A program made the position numbers and the translations under genes. Under the pieces are notes generated by a model. The model did no database searches. It was not told the DNA's origin and saw only the letters and a list, made by a program, of their open reading frames with translations. This document shows, piece after piece, positions 22,626-32,894 of a stretch of DNA of 64,000 bases. Within the stretch, counting starts at the first letter, position 1. Every line of letters starts with the position of its first letter. The stretch is from Stomorhina lunata (lineage: Eukaryota; Arthropoda; Insecta; Diptera; Rhiniidae). Location of the stretch: positions 98,332,526 to 98,396,525 of the forward strand of contig OW121744.1 of NCBI GenBank assembly GCA_933228675.1, written 5' to 3'.

Positions 22626-24298
22626 TTAGGTTATCAAAAAGTGCTTTGGAAGGTCTAAAGAATGTATAGGAAGGTGTTTTAGAAGGCATTATTTTTTGTT
22701 GTACTCAAAAAAACTTACCTTTTAAAAGGGCTAAACTTACATATTTATTTTTTTTAATATTATTCTGAGGAATGAGGAAGTCAAAAATTGTAGAAAAAAA
22801 TGGATACATTACTATATGCCTTCTCAAAATATCTTCTGGTAAAATTCCTGCGTGAAAAACCTAAAGTATATGGGGTATAAAAATCTCATAGAAAGACAGT
22901 CCTCTCAATACGGCTCTTTAAAGAGCTCAAGTTAGATGTGTTATATGGTGTTTAGAAATTAGATAACAATTTAGGCATTATCTTCACGCTTTTTGAAAAG
23001 GACAACAAATAATATGTTTAAACTATAGAACACATTACTATACGACTTCTCAAGATATTCTTTGGTATGAGGTCTGCATGGAGAAGCCAAAAGAATAGAA
23101 TGAAAAACATCTAAATATGCTTTTTGGAAAAGGGTAAAATAGAATGTGTATAAAATATGAAATAGAATAGAATAGAATAAAGAAATAGAATAGAATGAAA
23201 AACATCTAAATTTTTCTTTTAAAACAAGGCAGTTTAGCTTTTTTTAATTTTTGTTAAAAAAATGAGTACAAAGCTTTGCCTTTTTAAAGGCTTCAAGAGA
23301 AGAGGCCCTAAAATATTTTCCCCTTAGTACATTTTTCACTCTATAGTAATCAAAAGTATAGTAAAAGTTTAAGTACTTGTCATCATCACATTATAAAAAA
23401 GAAAAATAGTGAATTAAAAATAAGTATTTGTCAGCTTGTAAACGACGATGATGCTATAGAAAGCCGAAAAGAAAAACCTTTTTATCGCAGATTCTTTTTT
23501 CTTGTTGTGTGTCGTCGTAGCTGGAAAAATGTCAATTGTATGCAGTTATTTTTAAAAATTTATAGACCTTGAGCCAGTGCAAAAAGATATGTATGTATGT
23601 TCTCATACTGTGTAAAAAATGTGTAATTCTCATGCAATCAAAGTCGTAGGACGTTATCAAGTGTGGCCAAGTACCCAGTACTTTTGTTTTAAATACAAAA
23701 AAAACAAAAATCCTCGTATCATTGAATGATGTTATAGAAACCTACTTTTGAAAATATTGTTATAAAAATCAGTTTTTATTTGAACTTTATGGTTTGTACT
23801 CGTATGTACCTACGAGTATTTCAGTATGAGTTTTTCAATATTTGTTTAGAAATTTAGGTGTCAAGTGTTTTTAAAGCCATTTTTTTTGACTTTTTACGTT
23901 AGAAAATCTTTTTAAAGAAATTTAAATTTAAGATTTAAGAAAAGTTTTTCGGTATTGATTATAACTATAATATATTAACATAAGTAAATATATATAGACT
24001 AAAAATTTGCTCCATTTTTGTTTAAATAAGTTTATCAACAAATTAAAAAAAGTTTTCGAAATTTTTTTTTGTGTCCAAACTTTAAAAGTAATTTATAAAA
24101 AATCACCACTTCTTTTCGATCTAGAGTTAAAAACCTAAATTGCAGCCATTTCTAATGTATTTAATTTACTAATGAGTGCATGCGCAAAGTTGCCCGTTTT
24201 CAAGTACAAATAAAAACAGATTTCAAAAAAATTGATTTTGCACCTAAATTAAAGTTGTAAAATTCTTACCTCTAATTCATCAACGATTAATGAAATTA
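22626..24298. other. AT-rich sequence with an AATAG microsatellite
   Basis: No gene is recognised. Two loosely similar blocks (around 22810 and 23025, both with CATTACTATA and CTTCTCAA.ATAT) suggest an old ~215-bp duplication. A short (AATAG)n tract lies at 23159-23196. Confidence 0.5.
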
Positions 24299-25560
24299 TC
24301 AAAGGCTTATTGAACAAATTTTGTACGGAAAATGGCGATAATCAAATCTTGATTTAGAACGATTGCGTTCTCTTGACTTTCGATTTCTTGAGCGGCTATA
24401 ACGTCGACTATGGGGTCGAATGTTGAATTTTTTTGGCATTAGTACTGGTGGACTGTCTTGTGTTCATTTTACGGCGGTTTTTATACAAATTTTTCGAAGT
24501 CTGCTTACTCGAATTGAAGTAATTGCTCTCAGATCGTGTTGTCCTAAATGTCTCGGTTATGTCAAAACCGCAGTGAATCTTCTTTGAGAATCCCTAGGCT
24601 CTGAAATCTTTTATTCTTTCCAATATTGAACAGATAAGGATTGTTGACCCGAATGAGTTCTAGAACCTTCTAGCTTGATAGCATGGCCTATGTGAAATTT
24701 CATCCATAGAAACTATGTCAAGTCTTAATCCTTCCTATATCCCATCGTCGAATGCTTTCTTTAGAAGGAAATAAGAGCTTTTATTGTGGGAGACCTTTAG
24801 GAGTATCCGAGTATACTCAGGAGACTTGGAAATCCTCCTTCTAACTTTACAAACTGTTGCAGTTTTCTTTTTCACAGATCACCCTGGATTTGTATCAGAA
24901 ACAGGGGGTCTTGCCAACGCATCTGAAGAAGTACTTGGAATAAATCTCAAAGACTCTTCCTTTGATTTTCTACCTTTAGGCGGTCTGAATTTAAAGAACT
25001 TCCTCCCACCAGTTGCTTGCAGGCTGGTTTCACTAGAAGCTTCCACCAAACTAACCTGAGCCTTAATAGCAGGCCCCTCTATCCGGCCTGTGACTTGTAC
25101 TTTCAGAGTAGGGCTTGTGGATATTAAAAAGCCCTGAAAGGATACATGCAGAGTAAATTTTTTTTTTCGACATTGAGAGTGAAATGGGGAGGTTGCATTT
25201 TATACTTGCCGCCAAGTCAATAAAGAAAGCGACGAACCTCTGGAGAACGCACATAGGATACAGGGTCTCCCTATATGGGAAACATAACCCCTGTGTTTTA
25301 TAAGATGTCAGACAGATCAAATCGCATATCAAAGATCCAAAACGCACAAATTTCGTCTGCAGTTTAATGTTCGCAGTATTAAAGATTTCTGCAAGATGAG
25401 AAAATAGAGGTTTAACTGGGCTCCTAACAAAGGAAACAGAAGACAGAAGAGGAGGAGTGGTGAATTTTGTACCTTAAAAGTAGAGTTTCCGGAGGTTATG
25501 AGGCCTTCTTTCGCAATGGAGAGGAAAAGGGAACGTTTCATTTTTTATATGTTGCTAAGT
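24299..25560 (-). pseudogene. Unidentified broken coding relic, S/K/R-rich with an RS segment
   Basis: I do not recognise this gene. Minus frames with more balanced base composition than the surroundings join head to tail. The first is a frame at 25347-25150, then a shift at an A10 run (about 25160), then a stop-free stretch from ~25200 to ~24870 containing GRIEGPAIKAQVSLVEASSE, TGGRKFFKFRPPKGRKSKEE and STSSDALARPPVSDTNPG. After one TGA it continues VKKKTATVCKVRRRISKSPE. Further broken pieces follow (SKESIRRWDIGRIKT; NNPYLFNIGKNKRFQ). The last piece (24463-24299) is a 55-codon frame with RPHSRRYSRSRNRKSRERNR and SKSRF, then a stop. The start of the relic looks internally duplicated (25541-25440 resembles 25240-25100). 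It could be ORF1 of a LINE or a processed host RS-type pseudogene. Confidence 0.5.
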
Positions 25561-26834
25561 CAAAGAAACCCACGGACCCACGGGGTCTAATGAGTAGAGC
25601 TGGATGGCTCCGTATTAAGGAGATACGAAAGGGAAGCAGACATTAGATTTTAATGACTCAAGATTTGGTGAATGCTTTCGAATTATTTCATTTCATCATA
25701 CTATATTCATAAATCTGATTCACTCTATTTTTTTTAAATCCGATTTTACACTTAACGTATACTTTCAGAATCGTAAGTCTTTAAATGTCAATTTTGACAC
25801 AATGAAAAACACCTTAAGACTTTATACTTCATTCTTTCTAATTTTCGAAAAACAGCTGTTGCCTTTGATTGTGGCACGCGCCAGCTACTAAAAAACGTAA
25901 CAGACACAGAAGGACAGACAGTTAGACAGACACAATATTGCAACACCGGTCCTACTTAATGTCATTAAAAAGGGAACCAGAAACTAAACAAGAAGAGCAA
26001 TGATGAATATAATTGATAAATAAAGGAAGTAGCTGATGTTGAGAAAAGTAACGTATATTTTCTTGAGCATCCATTAGTCTCTTTCTCTATACTAGGGCTC
26101 AAGAAAGAGGAGAACTTAAATTACTCAAATTTAAAGAAGAAGGCTCTAAATGAGTTTATGACTCAAAAAGGATAAGAGTCCTTTTAAGGACTCAAGGACA
26201 GGTAGTTGAGTTTATAAAAATTGAAATAATCTCTCACTGTCTCAAGTTAGAGTAGAACTCATTCACTCATTTTTTATAAAACTCACTCTTTCTTTCTTAA
26301 GATTGAGTTAAAGTCTTTAAGGGAAATGAGTTGAGAGTATTTGAGTTGAGAGTCTCCTCAAAAGGACTTATTATCTATTTTGTCTTACAGGATATTTTGG
26401 CGCTCTTTTTTTGTTCTTGGATATTTCTTAAATTTATTGAACTACAAGGGGGTTGTTTATTGATCCTTGATCTAGGCTCAACATTTGCCGTAATATTTCT
26501 AAGGAATTAGAAAATTGTAACGTATTTTTTTTGTTGAGCTGATATTGAGGCTTTGTTAAATATCGTTTAACAAAAGGACACACTTTAGTTAATATAATGG
26601 AACGTGTCATAGTTTTTTTTTACTGGGATATATCTAACAAACTATAGGGGGAGATATTTAAAAGAAAAAGGTACAATATTTTAATTTTAATGGAACGCGC
26701 CAAAATGAACTTAAAATGTAAAGGTTAAATAATAGTAAAATTTAGGAAATCCTTGAAATTTGAAAACAATTAAAGATTTCTTCGATAAAATCTAAATTTT
26801 TGTAAAGGTAGAGTAATGAAGAAAGGAAGGAAAG
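25561..26834. other. Unassigned AT-rich sequence
   Basis: No gene seen. 26080-26370 is unusually dense in short ACTCA/GAGT words on both strands (for example TGAGTTGAGAGTATTTGAG), which suggests an old simple repeat able to fold back. Confidence 0.4.
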
Positions 26835-27640
26835 AAGAGTTAACAATACCTTTCCGATTAAAAAGAAGAGTTATCTATAACATTTCTATAGAAAAGAAGA
26901 CTTTTCGATAACTTTTTTATAGAAAAGAAGAATTATCGATAACTATTCTTTAAAAAATAAAAGTTACCAATAACTTTTCAATAGATAATAAAAGTTAACG
27001 ATAACTTTTCTATAGCAAAGACGAGATATCGATAATTTTTCTTGAGAAAAGAAAAGTTATCGATAACTTTTCTATAGAAAACGAGACTTATCGACAACTT
27101 TTATAAAGAAAAGAAAAGTAATCGATAATTTTGCTATAAAAAAGAAAAGTTATTGATAACTTTTTTTATAGAAAAGAAAAGTTATCGATAAGTTTTCTAC
27201 AGGAAAGAAAAGTTATCGATAACTTTTCCATAGAAAAGAAGAATTATCGATATTTTTTCTTTAGAAAAGATGAATTATCGATAATTTTTATATAGAAAAG
27301 TAGAGTTATCGATAACTTTTCAATAGAAAAGAAAAGTTATCTATAACTTTTCTATAGAAAAGAAGAGTTATCGGTAACTTTTCTATTGAAAAGAAGAGTT
27401 ATCGATAACTTTTCTATAGAAAAGAAAAGTTATCGATAACTTTTCTATAGAAAAGAAGTCTTATCGATAACTTTTCTATTGAAAAGAAGAGTTAGCGATA
27501 ACTTTTCTATAGAAAAGAAAAGTTATCGATAACTTTTCTATAGAAAAGAAGAATTATCGATAACTTTTTTTTAAAGAAAGGAGAGTTATTGATTATTTTT
27601 ATCGATAGCGATAACTTTTCAATAGAAAAGAAGAGTTATT
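26835..27640 (+). repeat. 31-bp satellite, TATCGATA linker, first arm
   Basis: About 26 monomers: GTTATCGATAAC (12 bp), then TTTTCTATAGAAAA (14 bp), then GAAGA (5 bp), total 31 bp. Both the core and most of the linker are palindromes; the GAAGA piece alone gives the monomer a direction. The 5' third is diverged (linker variants such as TTACCAATAAC). TATCGATA is the DRE core bound by DREF in Drosophila, and CGATA is the BEAF-32 half-site; both statements are established for Drosophila only. Confidence 0.93.
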
Positions 27641-28195
27641 GATAAATCTTCTTTTCTATAGAAAAACTATCGATAACTCATCTTTTCTATAGAAAGGTTA
27701 TCGATAACTCATCTTTTCTATAGAAAAGTTATCGATAACTCTTCTTTTCTGTAGAAAATTTAGCGATAACTCTTTTTTCTATAGAAAGTTATCGATAACT
27801 CTTTTTTTCTATAGAAAAGTTATATATAACTTTTCTTTCCTTCAGAAAAATTATCGATAACTCTTCTTGTCTATAGAAACGATAGCTTTTCTATAGAAAA
27901 GTTTTCTATAGAAAAGTTATCGATAACTCTTATTTCCATAGAAAAGTTATCGATAACTCTTCTTTTCTATAGAAAAGTATTCGATAGCTCTTCTTTTCTA
28001 TGGAAAAGTTATCGATAACTCTTCTTTTCTATAGAAAAGTATTCGATAGCTCTTCATTTCTATAGAAAAGTTATTGATAACTCTTCTTTTCTATAGAAAA
28101 GTTGTCGATAACTCTGCTTTTCTATAGAAAAGTTGTCGCTAAATATTATTTTTTATAGAAAAGTTATCGATAACTCTTCTTTTCTAAATTTGTCG
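27641..28195 (-). repeat. 31-bp satellite, TATCGATA linker, second arm (inverted)
   Basis: The same monomer reads TCTTC, TTTTCTATAGAAAA, GTTATCGATAAC, which is the reverse complement of the first arm. The switch occurs at 27640/27641 within a near-perfect palindrome (27623-27658). Most units keep TATCGATA. Confidence 0.93.
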
Positions 28196-28269
28196 ATAAC
28201 TTTTTTGGCACAGCGGCTTAGGCTGACTGTTTCGTAAAACGGCTTTGGTCGTTTAGCTTAAGTCAAAAT

Positions 28270-28671
28270 TGTAATATTGTAGTAATAGAATAATAAATTC
28301 TCCTTAAGTTATATTGGACTGAATTGTATTCAAACCTTAAACTTGTCGTCATCTACACCCGACCAATATTCCCTAAATCCGAGCAGTATCACCGATTCTC
28401 TGTCATCCGATTGATATCTTAGACACCGAACGCTGTTACCTACCAAATCCTGACTGCTACGATAATAATGCCCGAAGTATCTTAAGAAGACCCGAAATTC
28501 ATAAATTAAGGATTATATTGTTCACCGACCCCAATTAATCAATAAAGATTCTTTATTTCAACCCCGAAAAGGGTAAACGACAGGTGTCCTCATTACTTCA
28601 GGTTCGTGGGTCCGTAAGTAAACCCTGGACGAGACTAAGCTACCTCAGCCCGACGACAAAACCACGTTACA
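28270..28671 (+). mobile_element. Candidate solo LTR (Ty3/gypsy-type ends)
   Basis: A 402-bp segment, more GC-rich than its surroundings, starts TGTAATATTG and ends CACGTTACA, giving TGTAA...TTACA inverted ends. AAAT flanks it on both sides (28266-28269 and 28672-28675), a 4-bp target duplication as expected of gypsy-type LTRs. It contains CAATAAAG near 28539, which could serve as a poly(A) signal and sets the strand. No internal region or coding sequence adjoins it, hence solo. A 4-bp A/T-only duplication is weak evidence alone. Confidence 0.5.
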
Positions 28672-28675
28672 AAAT

Positions 28676-29889
28676 GCAGAATTAGATTTGTATCTTTTCG
28701 TTTCAGTAACTTTTCGCTTTAAGTATCAAATTATGACAAAATATCAAGAAGTAATTGGTAACCATTTTTATCTCAAATTTTTTTAAAGCCCTAAATCTTA
28801 TGTTAAAGTTTTTCACATTTTTTATCACTATAGCGACAAGGTGTTAATTTGTTAGAACTGCTCTCCTTCACCAATTCTCCTTCGGTTGCATTAGTTCCAG
28901 TCGCTTATCTTTGGGTTTAAAATTCAAATTCCTCATCATTAGGGGCTTAACGCAAAATATTGGTAAATAGCCGAACAAAAATACAATTCACAATTTACAC
29001 GAAACCTCTTTGAAATCGGACAACTTCAGCAGAATTAACGCTACAGGTTACCATTTTCATGGTTACAAACAAATTATGAGCCATTTTTGTTGAGGCTGAT
29101 AACATTACAAATTCTCTAAAACCAGCAGGATCTCTTAAGGGATCTTTGAAGAAAACCAAAGCGACCAAAACACAAAACAGCAAGTGTTTTGTTGCTCTCT
29201 AGTTAGTCTTTCATTGTAGAAATCTAGCATGACATTGAGTATTAGGAAAAAGATTTAAAAACCATCATAAAAACATTATTTATGCTAAAAAGGGGGATCT
29301 GAACGCAAATGTCCTTTACCTTGACAGGACCATGTTAATTGAAAAATATTGTGGGATTTTCTTTCGTTTTTGTCGCTTAATTCCAACATTATTGCGGATG
29401 ATTATAAAACCATAAACTTTAAAAATTCTTAAGAATTTTGAAGTAGGTATTTTGTCAATATTTTTAAACAGACTTTTTTTGACATTTGTTAATGTCACCG
29501 TAAATATTTATAGTTGCACATTTTTTTGTCAAACAAAGTATTTGACAAAGAAACATAAGGCAAATGTTTTAGTTGACCTCATAAAACGATTATGATTAAA
29601 TGTAAAACATCGACTAAATTTAAATGTCAATGTCAAACAAAATGTCAAATATGACAGGTAGTAAGAGAAATTGTGAAGGATTTTCAAAACAAAAAACAAT
29701 AGAAAATAATTATTACAATTTTTTGTGAGATATTAAAATTTTTTTAATTTATATAATTTCTTCGAATATCAGGGATTTTCAAGGTTTTTAGATCGTTTTT
29801 AAAATTTATAAGTCATAAAACGTAAACGCTAACTTAGAAATTTTACCCAAAAATGATATAAAGCAACAATTTGACCTAAATTCCAAAAA
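28676..29889. other. AT-rich sequence, no gene seen
   Basis: The minus frames 29183-28995 and 29498-29316 show no family motifs. Several TGTCAAA words occur near 29520-29650 without clear periodicity. Confidence 0.45.
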
Positions 29890-30055
29890 CACGAGTAGAA
29901 CTATGGCTAAAGCTCTAATTAGAGTAACAACTGTAATTAGCCTTGAGATATGACTAGAGTTGTACTTAAAGCTATGACCAGAGATGTGACTAGATATATT
30001 ACCAGATCTAGGACCTAACCTAGACCAAATATATGAATATAGCTATGATTATATA
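29890..30055. repeat. Short degenerate minisatellite, ACTAGAG / GCTATGAC words
   Basis: Imperfect ~20-bp repeats of the form GACTAGAGTTGTACTTAAAG lie directly 5' of the satellite at 30056. Related words lie at 32003-32075, 36641-36745 and 62900-62950, each next to a CTATAG array. Confidence 0.6.
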
Positions 30056-31330
30056 TTAAAAATTTCTTTATCGAAAATTTTTCGATAGAAAAATGTTCTT
30101 ATAGCAAATTTTTCTTTAGAAAAAATTTTTTTATGGGAAATTTTTCTTTGGAAAAATTTTTTTATCGAAATTTTTCCATAGAAATTCGATAATCTAATTC
30201 TATTCTATAGAAATTTTTCAATAGAAATATAGAAAAATTTTTCTAACAAAAGTTTTTCTATAGAAAAATTTTTCTAACGAAAATTTTTCTATAGAAAAAT
30301 TTTTCTAACAAAAATTTTTCTATAGAAAAATTTTTCTAACGAAAATTTTTCTATAGAAAAATTTTTTAACGAAAATTTTTCTATAGAAAAATTTTTTAAC
30401 GAAAATTTTTCTATAGAAAAATTTTTATAACGAAAATTTTTCTATAGAAAAATTTTTTTTAACGAAAATTTTTCTATAGAAAAATTTTTTTAACGAAAAT
30501 TTTTCTATAGAAAAATTTTTTTAACGAAAATTTTTCCAAAATTTTTTTTTATGGAAAATTTTTCTATAGAAAAATTTTTTTAACGAAAATTTTTCTATAG
30601 AAAAATTTTTTTAACGAAAATTTTTCTATAGAAAAATCTTTTTACCGAAAATTTTTCTATAGAAACATTTTTTTACCGAAAATTTTTCTATAGAAACATT
30701 TTTTTACCGAAAATTTTTCTATAGAAAAATTTTTTTAACGAAAATTTTTCTATAGAAAAATTTTTTTAACGAAAATTTTTCTATAGAAAAATTTTTTTAA
30801 CGAAAATTTTTCTATAGAAAAATTTTTTTAACGAAAATTTTTCTATAGAAAAATTTTTTTAACGAAAATTTTTCTATAGAAAAATTTTTTTAACGAAAAT
30901 TTTTCTATAGAAAAATTTTTTTAACGAAAATTTTTCTATAGAAAAATTTTTTTAACGAAAATTTTTCTATAGAAAAATTTTTTTAACGAAAATTTTTCTA
31001 TAGAAAAATTTTTTTAACGAAAATTTTTCTATAGAAAAATTTTTTTAACGAAAATTTTTCTATAGAAAAATTTTTTTAACGAAAATTTTTCTATAGAAAA
31101 ATTTTTTTAACGAAAATTTTTCTATAGAAAAATTTTTTTAACGAAAATTTTTCTATAGAAAAATTTTTTTAACGAAAATTTTTCTATAGAAAAATTTTTT
31201 TAACGAAAATTTTTCTATAGAAAAATTTTTTTAACCGAAAATTTTTCTATAGAAAAATTTTTTTATCGAAAATTTTTCTATAAGAAAATTTTTTATCGAA
31301 AATTTTTCTATAGAAAAATTTTTTATCGAA
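30056..31330 (-). repeat. 31-bp CTATAG-core satellite, TTAACG linker (orientation 2)
   Basis: About 41 monomers: AACGAAAA, TTTTTCTATAGAAAAA region, TTTTTTT, 31 bp. This is the exact reverse complement of the monomer at 15726-18490. 30056-30360 is diverged, 30430-31240 nearly uniform. The last three or four monomers change the linker from TTAACG to TATCG before the array runs without interruption into the TATCGATA array. Confidence 0.95.
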
Positions 31331-32000
31331 AAGTTATCGATAACTCTTCTTTTATATAGAAAAGTTATAGATAGTTCTTCTTTTCTATAGAAAAGTTAAC
31401 GATTACTCTTATTTTGTATAGAAAAGTTATCGATAACTCTTCTTTTCTATAGAAAAGTTATTAATAACTCTTCTTTTCTATAGAAAAGTTATCGATAACT
31501 ATTCTTTTCTATAGAAAAGTTATCGATAACTCTTCTTTTCTATAGAAAAGTTATCGATAGCTCTTCTTTTCTATAGAAAAGTTATCGATAACTCTTCTTT
31601 TCTATAGAAAAGTTATCGATAACTCTTCTTTTCTATAGAAAAGTTATCGATAACTCTTCTTTTCTTTAGAAAAGTTATCGATAACTCTTCTTTTCTATAG
31701 AAAAGTTATCGATAACTCTTCTTTTCTATAGAAAAGTTATCGATAACTCTTATTTTCTATAGAAAAGTTATCGATAACTCTTCTTTTCTATAGAAAAGTT
31801 ATCGATAACTCTTCTTTTCTATAGAAAAGTTACCGATAACTCTTTTTTTCTATAGAAAAGTTATCGATAACTCTTCTTTTCTATAGAAAAGTTTTCGATA
31901 ACACTTCTTTTCCATAGAAACGTTATCGATAGGTCTTCTTTTCTATAGAAATGTTATCGATAACTCTTCTTTTCTATTGAAAAATTATCGATAACATCTC
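31331..32000 (-). repeat. 31-bp satellite, TATCGATA linker, third arm
   Basis: About 21 monomers with the same direction as 27641-28195 (TCTTC, core, GTTATCGATAAC). It is contiguous with the TTAACG array upstream and ends at an AACATCTCACTACTAGAG junction. Confidence 0.95.
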
Positions 32001-32002
32001 AC

Positions 32003-32075
32003 TACTAGAGTAGGAATATAACTATGCTTGAGTTAGGACTAGACTATTTTACTAAAGCTTTGACTTCAAAATTTC
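32003..32075. repeat. ACTAGAG-type minisatellite remnant
   Basis: CTACTAGAG, AACTATGCTTGAG and GGACTAGAC match the words at 29890-30055, so the satellite block 30056-32000 is bracketed by the same short repeat. Confidence 0.5.
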
Positions 32076-32894
32076 TTACACATTAATTTTCCAACATCGC
32101 ACGTTTCTGACACATTCCAGTGCCTTTTTGAAAAAATTATAAAGGATCTCTAAAAATATAATGCGTAATTTCCAAAACCAAGACGTAGTAAATAATAGCC
32201 AAAAGTGTAAAGAAACCCATCTAGCAGGCTGTTCTAACCCCTAACAATAGAAAACATTTGATCATTTTAGAAAAATATAAAAAAAACTGGAACATAAATA
32301 AACTTTCACACGAGTTTCAAAACTAAAATGCCAACATATGTTGAACTGAAATGAAATGTACTCTATTATTTTCATTTCAAAAATTGATCATTTCGTATTA
32401 ATGTGCAAAACCAAACCAAAAAACCTCCCCTTTTTCATTGTCCTTTGAAACATTAAACATAGTTTTAATGATTACTTTTGTATAAGTTTTTTACTTCTTA
32501 AGACTTTAAAGTAAAATAAATATTTCTTGCATGACTTCAGTTTCGAAACTCAGCCAAGGGTAAATTTGTCCATTTTTTGTATAGAAAAAACTTGTAGTTT
32601 TTGTTTTTTTTCAAAAATCTTTGAAGCAAAAATAAAAATTATAATAAAAATTTGTTTGGATTTCAGAACAAATCGCTGAAAATAAAGTGGCAGCTGTCCT
32701 TAAGAAGAAAAGAAAGAAACCCTTAAGTTTTCTTTGATAAGAAACGGGGTTTGAAGACCAAAAGTTTTGAATGAAGATTAAAAAAAAACAGCAAAGGTCG
32801 TTGCGCTTGAGTTAGAAACAGGGAGAGAGGGATTTTTGAAGACTTCAATAAGTTCAAGTAGAGAAAACTTTTTAAGTTTTAGAGTAAAATTTTA
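32076..32894. other. AT-rich spacer, no gene seen
   Basis: No coding pattern or repeat family recognised. Confidence 0.45.

Noticed and set aside
22626..24298. Missing endonuclease of the LOA/R1-like LINE
   Set aside because: Searched the minus frames by eye for GDFN and SDH motifs; none found, so I treat the element as 5'-truncated at ~22625.
24784..25059. 91-codon plus frame
   Set aside because: It lies antisense to the better-supported minus-strand relic at 24299-25560.
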